DNA of 64,000 bases, from contig OY755242.1 in NCBI GenBank assembly GCA_963576725.1, positions 6,180,240 to 6,244,239 on the forward strand. The letters run 5' to 3'. This DNA is from Azorinus chamasolen. Taxonomy: Eukaryota > Mollusca > Bivalvia > Cardiida > Solecurtidae. Both the position numbers and the translations under genes were made by a program. The number at the start of each line of letters is the position of its first letter. Within the stretch, counting starts at the first letter, position 1. The notes under the pieces were generated by a model. It searched no databases. It was not told the DNA's origin and saw only the letters and a list, made by a program, of their open reading frames with translations. This document shows positions 32,590 through 41,900 of this stretch, in pieces.

Positions 32590-33720
32590 CTTTTCAGATT
32601 CCACATAGTCTGACTAGTTTCCAATCACTACAGCCGTCAGTTTGTATAAAACCTCTAGAATTGTCTTCTGCTTCATCTTTTCATGTCCCTTCTTCTGCTA
32701 TTAATAACATTATTCATAATGGGTCATAAATCGTTCTGTCTCCTTTAAAGCAATCTATCCTTCGTTATAGTAAATCCCATCTAAATTCACATAAATTTGA
32801 ACACAAGACATAGAGTATATCCAATAATTACTTAGTGCAATAGTAAGAGGTTATGTGTTGCAATTTTATTTCTACTAGATCAACAATTAAATCTCTAGTT
32901 AATGGTAGAGTGTTTAGTGTGAAGATTAATTCTGATTTAGACTGAAACTCATCTAATGTTATATATGTTCTAACATGAAATGCACCACGCTGTGGCATTT
33001 CATATGTAGGTCAGACAGGACGTACTTTAAAAACTAGGTTTCCTGAACACAGTTACCATTGCCGGATCAAAAATGTACGCAATTTTCTTTACCAGCATTT
33101 TCGTCTTACAGGACATTCTTTCAAATATGTTTCGGTTCAACCAGTAGAACAAATGCATTACTAGCAGTTTCAAATCTAAAGCTCGTTTTATCACAGAACT
33201 AGACTGGATAAAGAAGTTACACCTTTTCCTTTGGGCATGAATTATAACATTTACTAAAGCGGCAATATATTTTCTAAAGATCCAAGCATCTATATTTTCT
33301 ATTCAAAAACGTAAAAGTAGATCACATGGTAGATGTAGAAATTATAATATTAAGCGTAAATTACGTCGTAATATGTCATTTTATGATTTACAAATCATTC
33401 TAAAACAATCTGGTAAACATTCTATGTTATCTTGTTTATCGTCGTTACCCTTTTCCTGTCTCAGGTCCATAGGCGAAGAGGCTGATAAAATATATGTGCG
33501 TACAGATCCGTTAATTAATACTGCCTCATTATACAAAGTTACACACAGCATTTTCTTCGTCCTCGTATTGATAAAGAATCTGAACATAAAGGACATTTTC
33601 TGAAACTTCATTTCCTAAATAAAGGTATAAATTGTATTTATATTCAAAATATATTTCGCGATAAGAATGTAATCGATACTATTCCCGAATATTTCCTCAG
33701 CACTGAATGGCATTACTGGT
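32590..33720 (+). pseudogene. Naiad N-terminal GIY-YIG endonuclease and linker, degraded
   Basis: One frame from about 32590 runs SLTSFQSLQPSVCIKPLELS, then (after TAA and TAG codons unique to this copy) CCNFISTRSTIKSLVNGRVF, then two TGA codons at 32943 and 32976, then RCGISYVGQTGRTLKTRF and EHSYHC. A frameshift follows before MSFYDLQIILKQSGKHSML (33373). The segment preceding the ORF, GTGTCTTCTTTTCAG at 32582-32596, looks like a splice acceptor, but no donor was traced. This copy supplies about 70 N-terminal residues missing from the minus-strand copy. Confidence 0.8.
32943..32978 (+). other. Two in-frame TGA codons at cysteine positions (second copy)
   Basis: TGA at 32943-32945 (LD-TGA-NSSN) and 32976-32978 (VLT-TGA-NAPRC), eleven codons apart, exactly as at 37101 and 37068 on the other strand. 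In related endonucleases both positions are cysteine. Read as selenocysteine. Confidence 0.75.
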
Positions 33721-34256
33721 AATTTTCATGGAAAAGTAGTAAAGTCAAGCAGGCAAAGCCACATGCAAGACGCAACCACCACCAAAACACCGATAGACAG
33801 CATGACACACACACACACAACCACACACCCAAACGCACACACACACACACACACACACACGAAATGAACACAGAAAACACCAAAAGACACAAAAGAACCA
33901 GAGACAAACGTTCCACACAAGAACAAATCACAAGCACAAAGACGCAAGGCAAACAAAAGGAAGGGTGACAAAGAGAGTACCGCCTTGGCACGGTCAGTAG
34001 CAAAAACACCACTGGGGGTTTAAACCGGTTTACGGACGTCCTAACCTCACACTTCTCTCAAAGTCACCCTAGCTTTACAAATATTGTAAATAAAAGTATC
34101 CCCGCTGGACTTACCCACAACATAGACGACGGTGAACACAGGACAACATGTAAAACATAGCATAATAACTGTGACAATCCGTCAAATATGTACTCAATGA
34201 CTTTGCTGAAGTCAGAGCACCTGCAGGTAAGCCGTTAAGGGCACGACAGGGAAAAA

Positions 34257-34323
34257 GTAATACATGAGTCTGGTAAGCTCATCCTGTATCCAAGTTTAAG
34301 AGTATACCATCATAGAGTACTAC
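34257..34323 (-). promoter_or_regulatory. SECIS element, Naiad family 1, overlapping the stop codon
   Basis: Minus strand 5' to 3': GTAGTAC, TCTA, TGA, TGGTA, TA, CTCTT, AAA, apical loop, ATGAG, CT, TACCA, GA, CTCAT, GTATTAC. The 7-bp lower stem pairs GTAGTAC with GTATTAC (one G-U); TGA opposite GA forms the tandem G-A quartet; TGGTA pairs with TACCA and CTC with GAG across a 2x2 loop; AAA follows ATGA by 12 nt. The TAG stop (34320-34322) lies inside the lower stem. SBP2 would bind the quartet and recruit the Sec-specific elongation factor. Confidence 0.8.
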
Positions 34324-35789
34324 CCTCGGCCTGTCATCGCGCAAGCAAAGAGGGAAGCGTAGCTACCGACTGTAAAAGGGTCGATAACCAAACATGCAGT
34401 GCGTTGCAATATAATAGGATCATAACCTTTCTTTTTAAATGTTTTAATGCGTTTTATAAACAAATCATGAAAATGGATATGACCACGAATTTTCCTAAGT
34501 TTGTAGATAACATCCCCATAAAATTCTGGTTGAGAAATGCCTTGTTGCAGTAACGTCCGTAGATTGCAATTATATTTACTAATGAGAGGTAAATTTCGAT
34601 AATAAAATTTAGAAAAAGTTTTCCGAAGTTTGTGATATCTGTAACCTTGCTTAAGAAGTTTATCAGTTATAACTAAATTACGTCTGTTAAAATCTTCAAG
34701 CTAAGAACAGGCTCGGGCAAACCTAATAAGTTGAGAAATATAAACCCCATAAGATGTAGAACGTGGCACATCTCCATCTAGAAAAGGATAATTAACAATT
34801 TTAAAATTAAAATCGTCTCTTTTATCGTATACTTTGGACGAAACTTTATCATTTGTAATTGAAAGATTCAAATCTAAAAATGAAGCATTAATGTCAGATT
34901 GATTAGCTTTGTTTAAAGACAGTTCTTTTGGGTAAATTGAAGAAATCATAGTTTCAAAATAAGGATTATCTAAATTCAAAATATCGTCTAAATACCTTGA
35001 AGTTTTATTAAAAGCAGTAACAATATCGGTCTGTGTATCGTATTCTAAGCTAAGCATAAAATCCCTCTCGTAGCAATACAAAAACAAATCTGCAACAAGA
35101 GGGGCACAATTTGTACCCATGGGTATACCAACAACTTGACGATATATGGTATCCCCATAACGCACAAATATATTATCTAAAAGAAAGGTAAGAGATCTAC
35201 AAACATCAAGGCAAGTCCACATTGTGTAATGTTCAACTTCTGAATTCGAAAAGAATGAACGTTGAACATTACAAGCAATGAACATTTTGTTTTCTCTGGC
35301 AAAGGTTTTTTCTATTAATTTAATAAGTTTATCCTTTATAAGATGGTGAGGTAGAGTAGTATAGAGTGTAGAGAAATCATAAGAGCTCAGTAAAGAAATG
35401 TTATACTGTTCATTTTCAAGTTTTGTTAAAACATCATTTGAATTTTTTATGGACCAAAAAACATTAATACCAGAATTTTCATATATTTTATCACAGTAGC
35501 GTTTTACATGTTCTTTGATCGTAGTAAGACAGGACGTCAAAAGTATAGATAATTTAGTAGTGGTACAACAGCTAGAGTTGGCAATAAAACGCGCCTTATA
35601 AGGGTTTTTATGTAGTTTCGGAATCCAGTACAAAGTAGAAAGTTTATGTTGTTTTATGTTAGGACCAGACTTAAAATTATTGCACATTTTTACATGTTCC
35701 GAGACTATATCTTTTTCAGGTGTTTGAACTGTTATATAAGTTTTTGAATCAGTTAGCTCCTTCTTTAAAACATCAACATAATACAATCT

Positions 35790-35792
35790 TCA
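35790..35792 (-). other. In-frame TGA, likely selenocysteine 484
   Basis: Context ADKASNNVIII-TGA-RLYYVDVL. Related RTs usually have cysteine at this position. The plus-strand copy has the same TGA at 37587-37589. Confidence 0.75.
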
Positions 35793-36203
35793 AATAATGA
35801 TTACATTGTTTGATGCCTTGTCAGCAGGAACAAGAACATAATCTGAATGAAAATTAGAAATGTTTTTCTTCAAGTAGCGAAATGTAACTCTAGGTCGAGG
35901 TGGTAAAAGATGGTAATTTGATTTGTAAAAAGTTATACGCGTATCAATAATATCGAAAATACATTTCTTCCAATCCGAAAGGGCATTAACATCAGCATGT
36001 TCTCGTCGACACCATTTGATGCAGAATTCTTGAATAGCTTCCGCAATATGAGTTCGACAAGCGTCAAAATCAATAAGGGAAGGTAATCTATATTTAGGTC
36101 CTTTAGTTAGGAGGGTCCTGAGACGTTTATCCTTAATGATAACAAAATTACCAGTAATGACATGACCAACTGGTTTATAGCAAAAGCTAGAAATGCTACA
36201 ATC

Positions 36204-36206
36204 TCA
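36204..36206 (-). other. In-frame TGA, likely selenocysteine 346 in the CxC motif
   Basis: Context NTPIS-TGA-DCSISSFCY. The TGA replaces the first cysteine of the CxC motif that links endonuclease and RT. The other copies here lack this segment, so conservation cannot be tested within the window. Confidence 0.7.
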
Positions 36207-37067
36207 AGAAATAGGGGTATTAACATCAATATTTAAGTCAGAGACAATTTTATTATAGTTAAAAATAACGTTTCTAATAGGTTTATTATATTTATAACAG
36301 ATGATAGGTGATTCAGAGTTGATGAAATATTTGGGAATAGTATCGATTACATTCTTATCACGAAATATACTTTGAATATCAATAAAATCGATACCTTTAT
36401 TTAGGAACTGAAGTTTCAGAAAATGTCTTTTATGTTCAGATTCTTTATCAATACGTGGACGAAGAACATGCTGTGTGTAACTTTGTATAAGTGAGGCAGT
36501 ATTAATTAACGGATCTGTACGCATATAGATTTTATCAGCCTCTTCGTCTATGGACTTAAGACAGGAAAAGGGTAAAGACGATAAACAAGATAACATAGAA
36601 TGTTTACCAGTTTGTTTTAGAATGGTATGTAAATCATGAATAGACATATTACGACGTAATTTACGCTTAATATTACCATTTCTACGTCTGCCATGTGATC
36701 TACTTTTACGTTTTCGAATAGAAAATATAGAGAAAATATCGATACTTGGATCTTTAGAAATGTTGCCGCTTTGGAAAATGTTATCATTAAGGCCTAAAGG
36801 AAAAGGTGTTTGTAATTTCTTTATCCAGTCTAGCTCTGTGATAAAACGAGCTTTAGATTTTAAACTACCAGTAATTTTAGAATCATAATAAATTTGTTCT
36901 ACTGGTTGAACCGAAACATATTTGAAAGAATGCCCTGTATGACGAAAATGCTGGTAAAGAAAATTGCGTACTTTTTTGATCCGGCAATGGTAACTGTGTT
37001 CACGAAACCTAGTTTTTAAAGAACGTCCTGTCTGACCTACATATTGAATGCCACAACGTGGCGCATT

Positions 37068-37103
37068 TCATGTAAGAACATATATAATATTAGATGAGTT
37101 TCA
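37068..37103 (-). other. Two in-frame TGAs, likely selenocysteines 47 and 58
   Basis: TGA at 37101-37103 (LD-TGA-NSSN) and 37068-37070 (VLT-TGA-NAPRC). Both flank the first GIY-YIG strand at cysteine positions of the metal-binding motif. Both recur in the plus-strand copy at 32943 and 32976. Confidence 0.8.
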
Positions 37104-37586
37104 GTCTAAATCAGAATTAATCTTCACACTAAACACTCTACCATTAACAAGAGACTTAATTGTTGATCTAGTAGAAATGAAATTGCAACACATACACCTC
37201 TTACTATTGCACTTAGTAATTATTGGATACACCCTATGTCTTTAAAGATAAACGTCTCAGGACCCTCCTAACTAAAGGACCTAAATATAGATTACCCTCC
37301 CTTAACGATTGTGACGATTGTCGAACTCATATTGCGGAAGCTATTCAAGAATTCTGCATCAAATGGTGTCGACGAGAACATGCTGATGTTAATGCCTTTT
37401 CGGATTGGAAGAAATGTATTTTTCATATTATTGATACGCGTATTGCTTTTTACAAATCAACTTATCAGCTTTTACCATCATGACCTAGTGTTAGATTTCG
37501 GTATTTAAAGAAACACTTTTTCTAATTTTCATTCAAATTATGTTCTCGCTCCTGCTGACAAGGCATCAAATAATGTAATCATTGTT

Positions 37587-37589
37587 TGA
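37587..37589 (+). other. In-frame TGA shared with 35790-35792
   Basis: NNVIIV-TGA-RMYYVGVL. Same codon in an independently mutated copy, so the TGA predates the split of the two copies. Confidence 0.75.
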
Positions 37590-38708
37590 AGAATGTATTA
37601 TGTCGGTGTTTTAAAGAAGGAGCTAACTGATTCACAAACTTATATTATAGTTCAAACACCTGAGAAAGACATAGTCTCGGAACATGTAAAAATCTGCAAT
37701 ACTTTTAAGTCTGGTCCTAACATAAAACAACATAAACTTTCTACTTTGTACTGTATTCCGCCACTATATAAAAACCCTTATAAGGCGCGTTGTATTGCCA
37801 ACTCTAGTTGTTGTACTACTACTACTACTAAATATCTAGACTTTTGATGTCCTGTCTTACTATGATTAAAGAACATATAAAATGTTACTGTGATAAAATA
37901 TATGAAAATTCTGGTATTAATGTTTTTTGGTTTTAACTAAACTTGAAAATGAACAGTATAACATTTCTTCACTGAGCTCTTATGATTTCTCAACACTCTA
38001 TACTACTCTACCTCACCATCTTATAAAGGAAAATCTGCTTAAATTAATAGAAAAACCATTGTCAGAGAAAATAAAATGTTCCTTGCTTGTAATGTTCAAC
38101 GTTCATTCTTTTTGAATTCGGAAGTTGAACATTACACAATGTGGACTTGCCTTAATGTTTGTATATCTCTTACCTTTCTTTTAGATAATATATTTGTGCG
38201 TTATGGGGATACCATATATCATCAAGTTGTTGGTATACCCATGGGTACAAATTGTGCCCCTCTTGTTGCAGATTTGTTTTTGTATTGCTACGAGAGGGGT
38301 GTTATGCTTAGCTTAAAACCTGATACACAGGCCGATATTGTTAATGCTTTTAATAAAACTTCAAGGTATTTAGACGATATTTTTAAATTTGGATAAACCA
38401 TATCTCGAAACAATGATTTCTTCAATTTACCCAAAATAACTGTCTTTAAACAAAACAAATCAATATAACATTATAGCTTTATTTTAAGATTTGAATCTTT
38501 CAATCACAAATGATAAAGTTTCGTCCATGATATACGATAAAAGGGAATATTTTAATTTTAAAATTGTTAATTATCCTTTTTTTAGATGGAGATGTGCCCC
38601 GTTCTACATTTTATTAGGTTTATATTTCGCACCGTATTCGGTTTGCCCGAGTCTGTTCTTTGCTTGAAGATTTTAACAGTCGTAATTTAGTTATTACTGA
38701 TAAACATC

Positions 38709-38937
38709 TTAACACATTATCCCCTAGTGACGCATTTTTGGGCATCTATAGAAGTCACTTTAAGAAACCATTGTGATAAATAGAACATTTGCTCCTATAT
38801 GAGCCAATGCTTTATTTATCACAATGGTTTCAAACTACAAAATTCAATTGTTTTCCCTTTCCTCTAGTTAATGCTCCTTTTCGGTAGATACATTCAAAGA
38901 GGTTGGGTCTAAAACTAGCCTAGGATAGAATGAGTTA
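38709..38937. mobile_element. TTAA-flanked MITE (family D hairpin) inserted in a Naiad
   Basis: TTAACACATTATCCCCTAG to CCTAGGATAGAATGAGTTAA. Removing the insert and one TTAA restores CATCTTAAGCAAGGTTACAG of the Naiad. Inner arms AACCATTGTGATAAATAGAAC / CTTTATTTATCACAATGGTT link family D to TTAA insertion. Confidence 0.85.
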
Positions 38938-39264
38938 AGCAAGGTTACAGATATCACAAACTTCGGAAAACATTTTCAGAATTTTATTATCGAAATTTAC
39001 CACTCATTAGTAAATATAATTGCAATCTACGGACGTTACTGGAACAAGGCATTTCTCAACCAGAATTTAATGTGGATGTTGTTTACAAATTAGGAAAATT
39101 CGGGGTCATCTCCATTTTCATGATGTGTTTATAAAACGCATTAAAACATTTAAGAAGAAAGGTTATGATCCCATTATATTACAACGCACTGCTTGGTTGG
39201 TTATCGACCCTTTTACAGTCGGTAGTTACGCTTCTCTCTTTGCTTGCGCGATGACAGGCCGAGG

Positions 39265-39331
39265 GTAGTACTCTATGATGGTATACTCTTAAACTCAGAT
39301 ACCGGATGAGCTTACCAGACTCGTGTATTAC
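39265..39331 (+). promoter_or_regulatory. SECIS element, Naiad family 1
   Basis: All parts present: GTAGTAC/GTATTAC, TGA 39276-39278 opposite GA 39318-39319, TGGTA/TACCA, CTCTT/ATGAG, AAA 39291-39293. Confidence 0.75.
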
Positions 39332-40164
39332 TTTTTCCCTGTCGTGCCCTTAATGGCTTCCCTGCAGGTGCTCTGACTTCAGCAAAGTCATTGAGTACAT
39401 ATTTGACGGATGTTCACAGTTATTACGCCATGTTTTACATATTGTCATATTTTTATCGTCCTCTATGTTTTGGGTAAGTCCAGCGGGGATACCTTTATTT
39501 ACACTATTTATAAAGCTAGGGTGACTTTGAGAGAAGTATGAGGTTAGGACGTCCGTAAACCGGTTTAAACCCCCAGTGGTGTTTTTGCTACTGACCGTGC
39601 CAGGGCGGTATACTCTTTGTAATCTTTGCTTTTGTTTTGTCTTGTGTTTTGTGCTGGTTTTTTGATCATGTGTGGAATGTTTGTCTCTAGTCCTTGTGTC
39701 TTTGTTGGTGTTTTCTGTGTTCATATCGTGTTTGTGCGTTTGTTTGTGTAGTTGTGAGTGTGTAGGTGTGTGTATGTGTGTGTGTGTATGTGCGCGTGCG
39801 TGCGTGTGTGTATGTGTGTGATGCTATCTATCGGTGTTTTGGTGGTGGTTGCGTCTTGTATGTGGCTTTGCCTGATTGACTTTACTACTTTTCCATTTAT
39901 GTCTAGTGACCTGTCCATAATAAGTTCAATGTCAAAGAGTAAAGACCCATATCAGAGAGTCAATAACGACGCTATCTGTAATATTCATTTATCACATACA
40001 TACTTTATAGCATAGGTGAACAGTTTCTCTCAGAAAATATAATGCACTATGGACCAGTATATCCGAGAAAGACGGGTAAATGTGGCAACATAACATTCAC
40101 ATTACAGACGATATTTAGAATAAATTATGATGTTGATGTGTGACTCAACATAAGCATAAACATG

Positions 40165-40790
40165 TCTTTATTCCAGATTGCTACTTGGAAGACAAGCGTT
40201 GACGAGGGTCTAAAATACAGCTTTGAAAGACAAGCACTGACGAGTGTTCTCAACATGCTGCTTTGGAAGACAAGCGTTAATTACTGTTTAAAATGCTACT
40301 CTGAGAGACAAATCTTGATGATAGTGTGTAAAATTCTGCTCTGGGGAATAAGCGTTGACGACGCTGTTTAAAATGCTCCTTTGGGGGACAAGCCTTGATA
40401 ACTGCGTCTAATATGCTTCTGTTGGAGACACGCCTTGACTACAGGGTCTAAAATGCTCCTTTGGGAGACAAGCCTTGACAACGGTGTCTAATATGCTTCT
40501 TTGGAGGACATGCGTTGACGACAGTGTCTAAAATGCTACATCGGGAGACATGCCTTGACGACAGTGTCTAAATGCTGCTTTTGGAGACAAACGTTGACGA
40601 CAATGTTTAAAATGATACATCTGGAGACATGAGTTTACGACAGTGTCTAAAATGCTTATTTGGAAGACAAGCATTGACGATAGTGTCTAAATGCTACGTT
40701 GCGAGACAAGCGCTAACGACTGTGTTTAAAAGGCTACTTTTGGAGACAAGCTTTGATGGCGAAGTCTACAATGCTGGCCCAAGAGACTAG
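40165..40790 (+). repeat. ~41-bp minisatellite, about 15 units
   Basis: Unit close to AATGCTCCTTTGGGAGACAA plus GCCTTGACAACGGTGTCTAA, with variable identity. The frames across it (69 and 63 codons) are artefacts. Confidence 0.9.
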
Positions 40791-41151
40791 CGACGAAGAC
40801 GGCGCAATAGCCTCCTTTGGGACAAAACAGTTTGAACATACCTTTATCGTATACCCACTTCTGACATCGTTGGAAAATCTGTATCAGTGTGTAAATTATT
40901 CTCCACATATCGATCAACGTGAATCCCTACATGGTATACTGACACAAACCACAAATTAGGGTTATTCTGAATTTTAAGTACCTGTTTTTATTCTTGTGGT
41001 GAGAAATTGTTTTATTCTGTCTTAAGTTCTAAGATCTCCATTTGAATTATGAATTATGCCGGGTTTGTATTCAAATAAATCACTTATGTCATAAGAGTAA
41101 TAAAATCACGTTCATCGCTAAAAGAATATTGCCCGTTTCAGTTTTACAGTG

Positions 41152-41345
41152 TACAGTAGAACCTGTCTTAAGCAGCAGTTCATTTATTAATATAAGAGTC
41201 TTAAAAACATATAGTTGCTTAATGCAGGGCAAAAGTAATGTAGAACGCTCCTACAGGAGCTTTCCGCATTACATGCGCCAGCTTTGAGCTACATTCTAAT
41301 AATTAGACCTCTTTTTAATGACTGGTAAATACAGGTTCTACTGTA
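41152..41345. mobile_element. pogo-like MITE
   Basis: TACAGTAGAACCTGTCTTAAG and AATACAGGTTCTACTGTA termini; core hairpin GAACGCTCCTACAGGAGCTTTC. Confidence 0.8.
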
Positions 41346-41655
41346 ATTCTTGTTTCAATTATTTTACAAGAACACTGTGTGGAAAGTGTTTGGCTCACGA
41401 TGAATGTGCTTGTTGGCATCTCGTCTGTATCAAACTAATTACAAACAATATCAGATTTGCATGTTGTGGCGAAAGCTGTAATGCGGTGAAATTCCACAGA
41501 AGTGTCAGGGGATTGTTAAAGTATAGAACAGAGTCGGGGTTTTAGTGTGCAAATATTTTGTAGCTTCACCTTGAGCAAATGTTGTGTGGTGCCTTTAACA
41601 AACATCATGTTTCAGATAAGAGATTCTTGTAGTAGCTGTTTGATCAGGGTATACC
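41346..41655. other. No recognisable gene
   Basis: A 75-codon frame spans 41318-41545 and is cysteine-rich by chance as far as I can tell; no known domain. Confidence 0.3.
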
Positions 41656-41659
41656 TTTG

Positions 41660-41900
41660 TTAATACAGAGCTCCATATAAGATGCATAAATAAAGACAAG
41701 TTTCAAGAATAATCTCTTTATTTCTCCACCAAACCCTATGTTGTGACCACTCTTTAGAATCGCCTCGAACATAGGGTTTGGTGGTGAAATGGCGATTTTA
41801 GTATTTGAGTACGCACCTTTATCTGCAGTGACATATTACATTAAGCTTCTGTCTGACTTTCAGACCCATAATTATACCTTTTTTGATGGTCACTTAAGAC
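41660..41900. mobile_element. Family C-related MITE
   Basis: ACCAAACCCTATGTTGTGACC, a short loop and GAACATAGGGTTTGGTGG form the hairpin; flanking ATCTCTTTATTTCTC and GTACGCACCTTTATCTG recur at 43225-43430. Confidence 0.55.

Larger units (their letters stand above)
32576..33727 (+). mobile_element. Naiad family 1, 5' part (N-terminal region)
   Basis: Carries the N-terminal region and endonuclease, then most of the linker, and ends near 33727 in an inverted junction with the minus-strand copy. Just before the junction an internal deletion joins sequence matching residue ~325 of the long copy to GGCATTACTGGTAATTTT, the HVITGNF segment. Confidence 0.85.
33728..37241 (-). mobile_element. Naiad family 1, most complete copy
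   Basis: Minus strand, from RHRVYPII at 37241 to the 3' end GGAAAAGTAGTAAAG at 33731. Order: N-terminal GIY-YIG endonuclease, CxC linker, RT, stop, SECIS, about 590-bp 3' UTR with TAAACCGGTTTA at 34021-34032, the ACCGCCTTGGCACGGTCAGT block at about 33979 and a CA/GT run at 33835-33860. Its 5' end abuts the 5' side of the plus-strand copy at 37242 (head to head), and its 3' end abuts the truncated plus-strand copy ending at 33727. Confidence 0.92.
34320..37241 (-). pseudogene. Naiad polyprotein: GIY-YIG endonuclease plus reverse transcriptase, selenoprotein-type frame
   Basis: One continuous frame of 973 codons with a single TAG (34701-34703) and four TGAs. Residues are counted from 37241. 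Zinc-binding cysteines 11, 16, 18, 19, then TGA 47 and TGA 58 with C63. GIY-YIG core: NIIYVLT 51-57, YVGQT 67-71, R78, H82. Linker to about 345, then TGA 346-D-C348, the CxC motif, and HVITGNF. The RT proper starts before VPADKASNN and TGA 484; palm motifs GIPMGTNCAP 705-714 and catalytic YLDD 750-753; thumb-like end closing at FACAMTGRG. N-terminal endonuclease with CxC linker defines the Naiad type of Penelope-like element, whose RT is related to telomerase. It would nick DNA and reverse-transcribe its RNA at the nick. The TAG lies in RACS-TAG-LEDFN where sister copies have CTG or TTG, so this copy is dead by one mutation. The ORF start is missing; no ATG start is claimed. Confidence 0.9.
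37242..39270 (+). pseudogene. Naiad reverse transcriptase, broken
   Basis: Segments in order: CDDCRTHIAEAIQEFCIKWC, a TGA replacing the residue before PSVRFRYLKK (CCT positions in the sister copy, so decay), ASNNVIIV-TGA-RMYYVGVL (shared TGA, 37587), STLYTTLPHHLI, NVQRSFFLNSEVEHYTMW, VVGIPMGTNCAPLVAD, and SRYLDD at about 38363 followed by a frameshift. The RT end (PEFNVDVVYKLGKF-like) follows the MITE and finishes at TAG 39267-39269. Confidence 0.85.
37242..39898 (+). mobile_element. Naiad family 1, 5' truncated, head-to-head with the minus copy
   Basis: Begins within the linker (KDKRLRTLLTKGPKYRLP at about 37240) and runs to TACTACTTTTCCATTTA at about 39898. An MITE interrupts it at 38709-38937. 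The 3' UTR has a GT-rich expansion (39740-39820). Confidence 0.9.
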
